Shown one piece after another: positions 1 through 9,823 of a stretch of DNA of 33,809 nucleotides. The translations under genes were made by a program, and so were the position numbers. The notes beneath the pieces are model-generated. The model was not told the DNA's origin, searched no databases, and was given only the letters and a program-made list of their open reading frames with translations. Source of the DNA: Chloroherpeton thalassium (GTDB lineage Bacteria; Bacteroidota; Ignavibacteria; Kapaibacteriales; UBA2268); assembly GCA_020720105.1 (NCBI GenBank), contig DYPF01000002.1, positions 4,473 through 38,281 on the forward strand, in the 5' to 3' direction. Each line of letters starts with the position of its first letter. Positions within the stretch are counted from its first letter, which is position 1.

Positions 1-20
1 TAAAGTATAAAGTATAAAGT
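1..20. repeat. Short tandem repeat, 7-bp unit TAAAGTA (about 3 copies) truncated by window edge
   Basis: TAAAGTA TAAAGTA TAAAGT read directly. Confidence 0.7.
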
Positions 21-27
21 TTTAATG

Positions 28-2037
28 TTATTTAATTAATTCTAAAAATTCATTCTCACTTATTATTGTGCATTTCAAATCTTGTGCTTTCTTGAGTTTC
101 GAACCGGGATTAGCTCCTACCACAAGATAATTGAGTTTCTTCGAGACTGAGGAGACAATTCTACCACCCAAACTAACTACAATTTGTTCAGCTTGGTTAC
201 GAGTATATTTTTCCAATTCTCCAGTGAATAAAAAAGTTTGATTATCAAATCTATTCTCAACAACTTTGCTAATGCCTTCAGATTCAAATTTCAAACCTAC
301 TTGTCGTAGTGTGACAAGTAATTCAATATTTTCACTTTGGGATAGGAATATTTTAATTGATTTTGCAATTTTAATTCCAATTTGATTAATGGATATTAAC
401 TCCTCTTCGGTCATTTGTATTAACTTATCAATATTGCGGATTTCTTTTGCTATAATGTCAGCAACAAATTCACCAACATAACGAATGCCTAAACCAAATA
501 GCACATTCTCAAAAGGTTTTTCTTTGGATTTTTCAATTGCGTCCAATAAATTATTGATACTTTTTTCGCCCCAGCCATCTAATTTTCTTATTTCTTCTCT
601 GTATTTGCCCAAGAAATATATATCTGATAATTTATTCATAAAACCAAGAGATACTAACTCATCAATAGTTTTTTCTCCAAGAAATTCAATATTCATTGCA
701 TTACGTGAAGCAAAATGTTCAATTTTTTTGCGGATTTGCCAAGGACAATTAGGGTCAATGCAATAATATCCTGCTTCATCTTCGAATTTCACTAAATTTG
801 TTTGCAAGTGGCAAGGACACTTCTTAGGAAATTCAAATATTTTTGAATTGATATCTCTTTTCTCAAAATTAACACCCACAACTTTTGGAATTATTTCGCC
901 TCCCTTTTCAACATAAACATAATCTCCAACACGCAAATCTATTTCCTTTATGTAGTCCTCATTGTGTAGAGTAGCTCTTTTTACCATTGTTTGTGCTAAA
1001 TGCACGGGTTCTAACTCTGCTACAGGCGACACAACGCCTGTTCTGCCAACTTGATAGGTAATATCAAGTAACTTTGTTTCAACTTGTTCTGCAGAATACT
1101 TATAAGCAATTGCCCACTTAGGAAAGCGGCTTACTGTCCCTAACTCTTTTTGATAATTTATAGAATTTACTTTTATCACTAATCCATCGATATAAAATGG
1201 GAGTTCATCTCTTTTTTGGTCCCATTCTTCAATAAATTCTTTTAAATCATTCAAATTACTTGTAGTTAAGTTTGAATTGATGATATCAAAGCCTAATTGT
1301 TTTAAAAGTTCAGTATTTTGTGATAATAAAGATAGTTGCTTATTATCAGAAAATAAATAATAAGACGCAAAATACAAACCTCTTTGAGAAACTTCCTTAG
1401 GATCTAAAAGTTTAAGAGTACCAGAAGCCAAATTTCTAGGATTTGCATAAGTCTTCTGATTATTTGCAATTTGGCGATTATTTATTTCAGCAAATGTATG
1501 CTTAAAAATAAGCACCTCACCTCGAACTTCAATATCATTTAAATTATATCCATCAATTTTGTTGAGCATATTAGGAATATTTTGTATTTGTAGTGCATTC
1601 ATTGTAACTTCATCGCCTACTTCGCCATCTCCACGTGTTACGGCATATTCTAGTTTGCCATTTTCATAAACACAACTAAGCGAAACACCATCTAATTTTA
1701 ATTCCACAAAATATTCTATGCTGTCCACTCCCAGCTGCTCCCTGTTTCTTCGGTCAAAGTCAATAATCTCTTGGAATGTATAGGTGTTAGGCAAAGAAAG
1801 CATTCTTTGTTTATGCTTTACTTTTATGAATGTATTCAGCTTATCACTTGGAACATTTTGAGTAGGAGAGCCAGATGTGAATAAATCGGGATTTTCTTGC
1901 TCCAAGCGAGTTAATTCCTTATATAATTGATCATACTCAAAATCGTTGATAATTGAATTATGATTTATATAATATTCATAATCATATTTTTCTATCAAAC
2001 TTCTAAGTTCATTTATCCTATCTTCTGAATTCTTCAT
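28..2037 (-). CDS. ligA: NAD-dependent DNA ligase LigA
   Basis: 669 aa; KxDG adenylation motif (VELKLDGVSL), four-cysteine zinc finger, HhH region (LFGLGIRYVGE), C-terminal BRCT (FTGELEKYTRNQAEQIVVSLGGRIVSSVSKK). Confidence 0.97.
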   Translation of the reverse strand: MKNSEDRINELRSLIEKYDYEYYINHNSIINDFEYDQLYKELTRLEQENPDLFTSGSPTQNVPSDKLNTFIKVKHKQRMLSLPNTYTFQEIIDFDRRNREQLGVDSIEYFVELKLDGVSLSCVYENGKLEYAVTRGDGEVGDEVTMNALQIQNIPNMLNKIDGYNLNDIEVRGEVLIFKHTFAEINNRQIANNQKTYANPRNLASGTLKLLDPKEVSQRGLYFASYYLFSDNKQLSLLSQNTELLKQLGFDIINSNLTTSNLNDLKEFIEEWDQKRDELPFYIDGLVIKVNSINYQKELGTVSRFPKWAIAYKYSAEQVETKLLDITYQVGRTGVVSPVAELEPVHLAQTMVKRATLHNEDYIKEIDLRVGDYVYVEKGGEIIPKVVGVNFEKRDINSKIFEFPKKCPCHLQTNLVKFEDEAGYYCIDPNCPWQIRKKIEHFASRNAMNIEFLGEKTIDELVSLGFMNKLSDIYFLGKYREEIRKLDGWGEKSINNLLDAIEKSKEKPFENVLFGLGIRYVGEFVADIIAKEIRNIDKLIQMTEEELISINQIGIKIAKSIKIFLSQSENIELLVTLRQVGLKFESEGISKVVENRFDNQTFLFTGELEKYTRNQAEQIVVSLGGRIVSSVSKKLNYLVVGANPGSKLKKAQDLKCTIISENEFLELIK

Positions 2038-2044
2038 TTAAAAC

Positions 2045-3763
2045 CTAATATTTAATAAAATCACAATTAATTTCATTATTAATAATTGAATTTGCGTTTT
2101 GAATGGCTTCTTCATAATTAATTGATAAAACCTTTTCCTTAATTTCAAGATATGAAGATGGAGCTACACTTAATTCATTTATTCCCAGACCAATAAAAAT
2201 GTCAGTCAAATTGCTATAACCAGCAAGTTCACCACAAATTGCTACTGGAATTTTGTGCTTTATTCCAGCATTTGCTACTTGTTGGATAATTCTTAAAATA
2301 CTTATATGTACTTGATTAAAATATTCTGAAAGTTGCTCATTTGTCCTATCTGCTGCAAGTACATACTGCACTAAGTCGTTAGTGCCAATGCTGAAAAAAT
2401 CAACAATTTGAGCAAAGTCATTTGCAATAATAGCAGCCGCGGGTGTTTCAATCATTATACCAATGGGCAATTTATCATCAAATTCAACACCTTTACTAAT
2501 TAATTCTGCTTTTACAATATTTATTAATTCATTGGCTTTTCTGACTTCACAAATCGAGGAGATCATCGGGAGCATTAATTTGACATTTTTCAGTTTGGAA
2601 GCCATAAGTATTGCTTTCAGTTGATTAGCAAACAACTCTGTGTTTTTTAGCAAATATCTAATCCCACGCAAGCCCAAAGCGGGATTTTCTTCTTTTGTTA
2701 ATATATCATCAAGATATTTATCGCTTCCAAGGTCAAAGGCTCGGAAAATTACTTGTTTTGGATGTGATTTTTCAGCAATATCAATGTAATTCTTATATTG
2801 CTCTTCTACAGAAGGCAATTTACCATATTTCATCACAAGTGTTTCAGTTCGTACTAAGCCCAGCCCATCAGAATTCAACTTTATTGATTCATCAATATCT
2901 TCATCATTATTGATATTACACCACAAAGACACAATATGATTATCTTTGGTTTTTGTTGGTTGATCGTTTAGGTTAAGCAAAAGTTTTTGTTTTTTCTTGA
3001 TTTCGGCAATTTTCTTTTTATATAAATTTATTTCTTCCTCGTTAGGATTGATAATTATTTCAGAATCAATTGCATCAACAATAACTATATCATTATTCTT
3101 TACTAATTCTGTAGCATTTGCTACTCCAATTATGGTAGGAATTTTGTAAGAGCGAGCCAATATAACAAAATGAGACGTAATTCCACCAATTTCAGTAATT
3201 ATTGCTTTTACATTTTTCTTCTTAATTTGAACCAACTCAATAGGTGTTATTGAATGTGCCACTATTATTGAGTTCTTTTCAATTTTATTTTTAATATTAA
3301 TATTTTGTAAATGAAACAGAATTTTTTTCTTAATATTTTCGAATTCGAAGTATTTTTCACGAATTATTGGGTCTGCAGCTTGCCTAAGAATTGATTCGCT
3401 TTTTAAAAATTCATTAATAACAGAGTTTTCAGCATTAATTTCATTTTCAATATTTTTATGAATTTGATTTAGAAAATAGTCATCTTCTAGAATCATCAAC
3501 TCGGATTTTAATATGCTTATTGTTTCTTTTTCATCTTTAAAAATTACTTTAAGTGCACTTTTATACTCATTTTTAACAGCATTATATGCACCTTTCAATC
3601 GGAGTTTTTCTTTGTCGATACCTGTAAATTCATTTGAATACTGGTCATTTATTTCTTGAAAATGATTAAGTACACAAACTTTTCCCATTTCAATTCCGCT
3701 TAATACAGAAGTGCCTGATAATACTTTCATTGTTTCTACAGTTGTTGAGTTTTTGTCAATCAT
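2045..3763 (-). CDS. ptsI: Phosphoenolpyruvate-protein phosphotransferase (PTS enzyme I)
   Basis: 572 aa; phospho-His motif GGITSHFVILAR, PEP-binding barrel LGLRGIRYLL, FFSIGTNDLVQYVLAADR, CGELAG. Confidence 0.95.
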   Translation of the reverse strand: MIDKNSTTVETMKVLSGTSVLSGIEMGKVCVLNHFQEINDQYSNEFTGIDKEKLRLKGAYNAVKNEYKSALKVIFKDEKETISILKSELMILEDDYFLNQIHKNIENEINAENSVINEFLKSESILRQAADPIIREKYFEFENIKKKILFHLQNINIKNKIEKNSIIVAHSITPIELVQIKKKNVKAIITEIGGITSHFVILARSYKIPTIIGVANATELVKNNDIVIVDAIDSEIIINPNEEEINLYKKKIAEIKKKQKLLLNLNDQPTKTKDNHIVSLWCNINNDEDIDESIKLNSDGLGLVRTETLVMKYGKLPSVEEQYKNYIDIAEKSHPKQVIFRAFDLGSDKYLDDILTKEENPALGLRGIRYLLKNTELFANQLKAILMASKLKNVKLMLPMISSICEVRKANELINIVKAELISKGVEFDDKLPIGIMIETPAAAIIANDFAQIVDFFSIGTNDLVQYVLAADRTNEQLSEYFNQVHISILRIIQQVANAGIKHKIPVAICGELAGYSNLTDIFIGLGINELSVAPSSYLEIKEKVLSINYEEAIQNANSIINNEINCDFIKY

Positions 3764-4026
3764 AATTCTCCAAAACCACTTGAAATTAAATTAAAAAGTT
3801 CTTCAATTGCTTCATTTTCGTCTTTACCATCTACCGATAAAATCAATTTTGTGCCCTGACCAGCACCAAGAGTCATTACCCCTATAATACTTTTAGCATT
3901 TATGCTAAACCCTTGATTTATAATATAAATTTCAGATTTATATTTTGCCGCTGTCTTCACAATCAAAGAAGCGGGGCGAGTGTGAATGCCAGATCTATTT
4001 TCAACTACTACTTCTTTTTCTATCAT
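3760..4026 (-). CDS. ptsH: Phosphocarrier protein HPr
   Basis: 88 aa; active-site GIHTRPAS and NAKSIIGVMTLGAGQG; overlaps ptsI start by 4 nt. Confidence 0.95.
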   Translation of the reverse strand: MIEKEVVVENRSGIHTRPASLIVKTAAKYKSEIYIINQGFSINAKSIIGVMTLGAGQGTKLILSVDGKDENEAIEELFNLISSGFGEL

Positions 4027-4029
4027 AAT

Positions 4030-5310
4030 TTAATTATTATTATTTAAAGCTCTATGACCAATATCATTTCGAAAATATTTATTCTCAAAGTTGATATTTG
4101 AAATCATTTTGTAAACATTTTCCAAGCTTTGTTTTAACGAATTATCCGAACTTACAATGGCTAAAACTCTTCCTCCATTTGTAACAATTTGGTTATCTTT
4201 CTCTGAAGTTCCCGAATGGAAAATCTTAACACTATCATCTATTTGAGTATTTAGACCATTGATAACAAAACCCTTCTTGAATGATTCAGGATAGCCCTCC
4301 GAAGCCAAAATAACACAACTTGCGAACTTATTTTCAACAATCTGAATTGCCGTTTTATCAATTTTACCAATAGCCGAAGAATAAAGCAATGCTGCAAAAT
4401 CACCTTCGACTAATTCAAGTACAGCTTCTGTTTCGGGGTCGCCAAACCTTGCATTAAATTCAACTACCTTTGAATTGCTATTTTTATCAATCATTAAACC
4501 TACATACAAGCATCCTTTGAATATACGATTTTCTGATTTCATTGCTAAAAGTATAGGTTTTATAATTGTTGATTCTACTTTCTCAAGAATTTCATCAGTA
4601 ACAATTGGAGCAGGTGAAAAAGCACCCATTCCTCCAGTATTCAGTCCAGTATCGCCTTCACCAATCCGTTTATGGTCTTGAGCTGAAGGTAAAAGTACGT
4701 AATCGTTGCCATCTGTTATTGCAAAAATACTTGCCTCCTCGCCTTCCATAAATTCTTCAATTACAATCCTTTGGCTTGCTTCGTTAAATTTGCCAGAAAA
4801 ATACTCTTTGATCGTATCTTCAAATTCTTCTAAATCATTACAAATTGCTACACCTTTTCCTGCAGCAAGACCATCGGCTTTAACAACAATTGGAAAACCC
4901 AAGGAATTTGCAAATTTAGTTATTTCTTCATTAGAGTCAGTTCTGGAAAATGATTGAAATCGTGCGGTTGGGATTCCATACTTTTGCATTAAATCTTTGG
5001 AAAATACTTTTGATGATTCAATTTCAGCTGCTAATTTGCTTGGACCAAATACTGCGATATTTTTTTGTTCTAAATAGTCTACAATTCCCTCGGCAAGTGG
5101 TTGTTCGGGACCAATTACAACTAAATCAATAATATTTTCATTGCAAAAACCGAAGATTTCATCAAAGTTCATTGAAAGCAAGTTTGTTTTTAGGGCAAGT
5201 TGAAAAATACCTGGATTACCTGGGTATGCCCAAATTAAATTTGTATCTGAATGCAATTTATTAATTAACGAATGTTCTCTCGCACCGCTACCAATTACAA
5301 GTATGTTCAT
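4030..5310 (-). CDS. purD: Phosphoribosylamine-glycine ligase
   Basis: 426 aa; MNILVIGSGAREHSL N-terminus, GPEQPLAEGIVD, VKADGLAAGKGV, AQDHKRIGEGDTGLNTGGMGAFSPAP. Confidence 0.97.
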   Translation of the reverse strand: MNILVIGSGAREHSLINKLHSDTNLIWAYPGNPGIFQLALKTNLLSMNFDEIFGFCNENIIDLVVIGPEQPLAEGIVDYLEQKNIAVFGPSKLAAEIESSKVFSKDLMQKYGIPTARFQSFSRTDSNEEITKFANSLGFPIVVKADGLAAGKGVAICNDLEEFEDTIKEYFSGKFNEASQRIVIEEFMEGEEASIFAITDGNDYVLLPSAQDHKRIGEGDTGLNTGGMGAFSPAPIVTDEILEKVESTIIKPILLAMKSENRIFKGCLYVGLMIDKNSNSKVVEFNARFGDPETEAVLELVEGDFAALLYSSAIGKIDKTAIQIVENKFASCVILASEGYPESFKKGFVINGLNTQIDDSVKIFHSGTSEKDNQIVTNGGRVLAIVSSDNSLKQSLENVYKMISNINFENKYFRNDIGHRALNNNN

Positions 5311-5446
5311 ATTTAATCCAATTAAGAAACAATAGACGAATAATAATCGTAAAGAACTTTTGAATAATGTTAAAATTTTTAAAAATACTCAGTTAAAATT
5401 TTTAATCATTTTATAAGTCTTATTAATTTAAAAAAAACTCAAAATT

Positions 5447-6232
5447 ATGAAAATTAAACTGATTATTGTTACTGCAATCTTAATAGGCATTATTTCAACT
5501 ATTAGTCTTTTTGCTAATTCGATTTTTCAAGCAAATGAATATCTTGAATATGATGTTTCGTACTTAGGTATTAAATTGGGCACAATAACTGTGAAAACCT
5601 TAGAACCCGAAAAAGTAAATAACCAACTTTTATACAAAGCCTCGTCCTTGATGCAATCAGCCAAAGGTATTCCGTTTATTTCACTATATACACGATTTAC
5701 TACTTGGATGAGCGAAAATTTGGCTTATTCATACAAATTTGTTGGTGATGTGAAAACTTCAGAGGGTTGGGACCATAATAAGATATTTTTTGATTATGAA
5801 AAAAATAAAATTTACAATAAACACTGGCTGAATGATAGTATGATTACCAATGATGTGTTCGACAATACTCAGAAGGTTAATGATGGTTGTTCATTATTTT
5901 TCTATGCTCGTCAGTACGCTAATTTAAATAAAAATATCACTGTACCTACTTTTATTGATGATGTTTATAAAACAAAAATAAATTTTACAGATAAAATTGA
6001 ACCAACAGAAATTGATGCAATCCCGTATCCAGTAAGAACTAAATATCTTGACGGCAAAGCAGAATGGGAAGGTATCTATGGGCTAACAGGAAAATTTAAG
6101 GGTTGGTTTTCTGACGATGAAGCTCGTATTCCAATAGTCGCCTATATGAATGTTTATGTTGGCAAAGTGGTAATTGAATTAAAGAAATGGAAGCGTGAAG
6201 GTTGGACTCCACCTAAATATATTAAAAAATAA
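5447..6232 (+). CDS. DUF3108-like exported protein
   Basis: 261 aa with N-terminal signal/TM segment; EYLEYDVSYLGIKLGTITVK and the overall beta-rich pattern resemble DUF3108 proteins. Confidence 0.7.
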   Translation: MKIKLIIVTAILIGIISTISLFANSIFQANEYLEYDVSYLGIKLGTITVKTLEPEKVNNQLLYKASSLMQSAKGIPFISLYTRFTTWMSENLAYSYKFVGDVKTSEGWDHNKIFFDYEKNKIYNKHWLNDSMITNDVFDNTQKVNDGCSLFFYARQYANLNKNITVPTFIDDVYKTKINFTDKIEPTEIDAIPYPVRTKYLDGKAEWEGIYGLTGKFKGWFSDDEARIPIVAYMNVYVGKVVIELKKWKREGWTPPKYIKK

Positions 6233-6266
6233 ATTTTTAATATTTTAATGTTTCTATGCTTATTTG

Positions 6267-6274
6267 TAATTTTG
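6267..6274 (+). promoter_or_regulatory. Candidate -7-like element TAATTTTG upstream of gatC
   Basis: Exact TAATTTTG 20 nt before the gatC ATG; fits Bacteroidota TAnnTTTG consensus. Confidence 0.4.
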
Positions 6275-6294
6275 TATAATAATAAAAAAGCACT

Positions 6295-6576
6295 ATGGAT
6301 AAAGACCAAATTCAGAAAATCGCATCACTTGCTCACTTGAACTTTAATGACTCGGAATTGGAGCAATTTACTGAACAATTCAACAAGATTTTAGGTTATA
6401 TTTCATCAATCGACAAATTAGATATTGCTGATTTAGAACCACTTACACGCCCAAGTGAAGAACAAAATAATTTCAGAGAAGATATAACTAAACCCTCTAT
6501 TTCAAAAGAAGAAACATTGAAAAATGCTCCCCAAAAGAATGAAGTTTTCTTTAAAGTCCCAAAAGTATTGGAATAA
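6295..6576 (+). CDS. gatC: Asp-tRNA(Asn)/Glu-tRNA(Gln) amidotransferase subunit C
   Basis: 93 aa; IQKIASLAHLNFNDSELEQFTEQFNKILGYISSIDKLD and C-terminal FKVPKVLE. Confidence 0.93.
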   Translation: MDKDQIQKIASLAHLNFNDSELEQFTEQFNKILGYISSIDKLDIADLEPLTRPSEEQNNFREDITKPSISKEETLKNAPQKNEVFFKVPKVLE

Positions 6577-6605
6577 CTGATTTCTTAAAAAAAATACGGA
6601 TTTAG

Positions 6606-7361
6606 ATGAAAACTATAGCAATTATTCCTGCAAGATTGAATTCAACTCGTCTGCCTCGTAAATTATTAGCAAAACTTGGTAATAAGTATATTTTTCAATA
6701 TGTTTACGAAAATGTTTCAAAAGTCAAAAATATTGCAAAAACATTAATCGCAACAGATAGCGAAGAGATTATGGATATTTGCTATGAATTAGGTTTCAAC
6801 GCAATTCTTACACCAGATTATTTCCAGAGTGGTACAGATAGAATTTGGTATGCTTACCAATTGATAAATGAAAGCTACGATTTAATACTAAATGTTCAAG
6901 CTGATGAACCTTTTATTAGCGAAAATTTATTAAGTGATTTTCTTAACTATCTTTATATGAATATGTTTGATGTTGGAACAATAATTACGCCTAACTTAGT
7001 AATAACAGAAATTAGTGATCCAAATGTAGTAAAAGTAGTTTGTGATTCAAATAATTATGCAATGTATTTTTCACGTTCACCGATTCCCTCCATTCGTGAT
7101 AAAGATGAATTTGAGAATGCCGAAATTTCTAAGTTGAATATTTATTACAAGCATATTGGAATTTATGCTTACAAACCAGAAGCATTAAAGATATTTGCAG
7201 AATTGCCTCAATCCTCTCTCGAAAAATTGGAAAAATTAGAGCAACTACGTTTATTACAAAATGGCAGTAAGTATTTGTGCTTCCAAACTAATCAAGAGCT
7301 ATTATCAATCGATACTGCTCAAGATTTAGTGGAAGCACAGAAAAAATTCAACTTTAAATAA
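6606..7361 (+). CDS. kdsB: 3-deoxy-manno-octulosonate cytidylyltransferase
   Basis: 251 aa; IIPARLNSTRLPRKLLA, ATDSEEI, NVQADEPFI, YFSRSPIP, KHIGIYAYKPEAL, IDTAQDL. Confidence 0.93.
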   Translation: MKTIAIIPARLNSTRLPRKLLAKLGNKYIFQYVYENVSKVKNIAKTLIATDSEEIMDICYELGFNAILTPDYFQSGTDRIWYAYQLINESYDLILNVQADEPFISENLLSDFLNYLYMNMFDVGTIITPNLVITEISDPNVVKVVCDSNNYAMYFSRSPIPSIRDKDEFENAEISKLNIYYKHIGIYAYKPEALKIFAELPQSSLEKLEKLEQLRLLQNGSKYLCFQTNQELLSIDTAQDLVEAQKKFNFK

Positions 7362-7368
7362 TATCAAA

Positions 7369-9753
7369 TTATTGTTTATTCTCTAAAACTTGGTTATCAA
7401 ATTCAGTCTTACATTCTGGACATTTGATAAATTTATCCCATTCACCTTCAGCATTCTTTCTGAAATGATACTCCAAGTAAGGATTATTACAATTCGGACA
7501 AGCATGGCTAATTGGTTCATAATTAGTCAAGTAATTGCATTTTGGGTAATCTGAACAAGACCAAAACTTCTTTTTTGTTTTGGGTGAATATCTTTCAACT
7601 AAATGACCTTCATTACATTTTGGACACTTTACGTTTGAAGTAAGCGGCAAAATTCCCTTGCAATTTGGATAATCAACACAGCCAAGGAATTTACCATATC
7701 TTCCTTCTCTTAAGTACATTGGTTTTCCGCAGTTAGGACAAACAACTCCCGGATAAATCTCAGGTTGCTTTTTCTCTTCGTTGTTTTTGGGTAAAGGCTT
7801 TGTAAATTTGCAAGTTGGATAATTCGAACAGCCTAAAAATCTTCCTCTTCTACTAACCTTGATTGTTAGTGTTCCGCCACATTCTGGGCATATTGTTTCA
7901 GTATTTGTTGATGGATCTGATTGAGCATTATTTAATGTTTGTGAAAATGGTCCGTAAAATTCATTCACTGTTTGTAAGTAAGTTTTATCGCCATCTGCAA
8001 TTTCATCTAAGTCCTCTTCCATTTTGGATGTGAAATTAACATTGAAAATTGAATCAAAACTTGCAACTAAAATATCATTAACATCAAATCCAAGTTGAGT
8101 AGGTCGGAATGATTTTTTATCCAATTCCACATATTTTCTATCTGATAAAGTAGAAACAATTGTTGCATAAGTGCTTGGACGACCAATCCCTAATTCATCT
8201 AAAATCTTAATTAAACTTGCTTGTGTAAATCGTGAGGGAGGTTTAGTACCTGCTTGTTTAGAGGTTGCAGAAGTCAATGCAAGTTTTTTGCCAACTTCAA
8301 TTCCTTTTGGTAGAATAATATCTTTGTCTTCATCATCATTTACTGCATTTTCGTCCTTCTCATCTTCTGCTTCAGAATATATTTTCATAAATCCATCAAA
8401 CTTAATAACCGATCCAGTTGCTCTAAAGATAAATCCATTCGAGGAAATTTCTACAACGGTTTGCTCCAAAACTGCATTACTCATTTGGGATGCAACAAAC
8501 CTAAAGTAGATTAGTTGATACAAAGCCATTTCGTCTTTTGTAAGCGACTTCTTCAACTCTTTTAAGTCATATTGCACATTTGTTGGTCTTATTGCTTCGT
8601 GAGCATCTTGCATATTCTTAGATTTTGATTCATAAGTATTTGGAGTATTTGGCAAATATTTTTCACCATAATTGCTCGAAACATATTCGCGGACGCTGTT
8701 TATTGCATCATCGCTTACTCTAACTGAGTCGGTTCTCATATATGTAATCAAACCAGCAAGTTCATCATCACCAATATTCACACCTTCGTATAACTTTTGG
8801 GCAATTTGCATTGTTTTTTTGTTTGTAAATCCTAATTGTTTGGCTGCTTCTTGTTGTAATGTACTTGTTGTAAAAGGCGCATTTGGTCGGCGAACAACAT
8901 CTTTTGTTTGTTTCTTTGTTATTTCGTAATCTTGAATTTGCTTAATTTGAGCGAGTAAATTATCGGCTTGTTCTTTGTTTTTAATAAAATGTAATTTTGA
9001 TATTTGATTCTTTATTTTGTCAGTTTCTTCGGGGGTATTTCCTTTGGCAGAGCCACTTGGTTTTTGAATTAACTTGTTTTCGAACGCAACTAATTGTGTA
9101 GGTAATTTACTTATACTCGGACATTTAAAATCTGCAAAAATATTCCAATATTCGATAGAATCAAAACCTAAAATCTCACGTTCCCTCTCGGAAATTAACC
9201 TAAGTGCTACTGACTGAACGCGTCCAGCACTCAATGCTTCACTTGTTTTGCCAATCATTTTATTTGATAAAAAAGGTGAAACTTGGAAACCAATAATTCT
9301 ATCCAAAACTCTACGGGCTTGTTGGCTCATAAATAAATTATGATCAATATCTCTTGCACTTGTAATACCTTTGTTAATTCCACTTTTGGTGATTTCGTTA
9401 AAAATAACACGCTTGATATTATTATTAACTGGAGTAATTTCATCAGCTAAGTGGAATGCAATTGCTTCGCCTTCACGGTCGGGGTCAGTCGCGATTAATA
9501 TATCACCACTCTCTTTGGCAATATCCTTTAATTCTTTAATTACTTTTGCTTTTCCTTTGATAACTTCATATTTTGGCTCAAAATTATTGGCTAAATCAAT
9601 GCCAAGGCTATAGCCCGGCAGGTCCTTAATATGCCCAATAGATGATTTGACTATATAATTATTGCCCAAATATTTATTTATTGTTTTTGCTTTTGCTGGT
9701 GATTCTACTACAACTAATGTTTTTGATTGGTTTTTTGATGGTGATTTACTCAT
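7369..9753 (-). CDS. topA: DNA topoisomerase I (type IA) with four C-terminal zinc-ribbon motifs
   Basis: TLVVVESPAKAKTINKYLG Toprim, ITYMRTDSVRVSD active site, ELGIGRPSTYATI; four CxxC...C(x4)C-type C-terminal motifs. Listed ORF starts at 9786; ATG at 9753 (MSKSPSKNQ) is the more likely start. Confidence 0.95.
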   Translation of the reverse strand: MSKSPSKNQSKTLVVVESPAKAKTINKYLGNNYIVKSSIGHIKDLPGYSLGIDLANNFEPKYEVIKGKAKVIKELKDIAKESGDILIATDPDREGEAIAFHLADEITPVNNNIKRVIFNEITKSGINKGITSARDIDHNLFMSQQARRVLDRIIGFQVSPFLSNKMIGKTSEALSAGRVQSVALRLISEREREILGFDSIEYWNIFADFKCPSISKLPTQLVAFENKLIQKPSGSAKGNTPEETDKIKNQISKLHFIKNKEQADNLLAQIKQIQDYEITKKQTKDVVRRPNAPFTTSTLQQEAAKQLGFTNKKTMQIAQKLYEGVNIGDDELAGLITYMRTDSVRVSDDAINSVREYVSSNYGEKYLPNTPNTYESKSKNMQDAHEAIRPTNVQYDLKELKKSLTKDEMALYQLIYFRFVASQMSNAVLEQTVVEISSNGFIFRATGSVIKFDGFMKIYSEAEDEKDENAVNDDEDKDIILPKGIEVGKKLALTSATSKQAGTKPPSRFTQASLIKILDELGIGRPSTYATIVSTLSDRKYVELDKKSFRPTQLGFDVNDILVASFDSIFNVNFTSKMEEDLDEIADGDKTYLQTVNEFYGPFSQTLNNAQSDPSTNTETICPECGGTLTIKVSRRGRFLGCSNYPTCKFTKPLPKNNEEKKQPEIYPGVVCPNCGKPMYLREGRYGKFLGCVDYPNCKGILPLTSNVKCPKCNEGHLVERYSPKTKKKFWSCSDYPKCNYLTNYEPISHACPNCNNPYLEYHFRKNAEGEWDKFIKCPECKTEFDNQVLENKQ

Positions 9754-9783
9754 AAAATGATGAAATTTATTTTTAGATAAAAA

Positions 9784-9791
9784 CAAAATTA
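9784..9791 (-). promoter_or_regulatory. Candidate -7-like element TAATTTTG upstream of topA
   Basis: CAAAATTA on + strand = TAATTTTG on -, about 30 nt upstream of the 9753 ATG. Confidence 0.35.
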
Positions 9792-9823
9792 AAACAAATT
9801 TTTCAATTAATTGGTTTTAAAGA

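Noticed and set aside
8171-8509. 112-aa + strand ORF opposite topA
   Set aside because: Fully antisense to conserved topoisomerase coding sequence; no recognisable motif.
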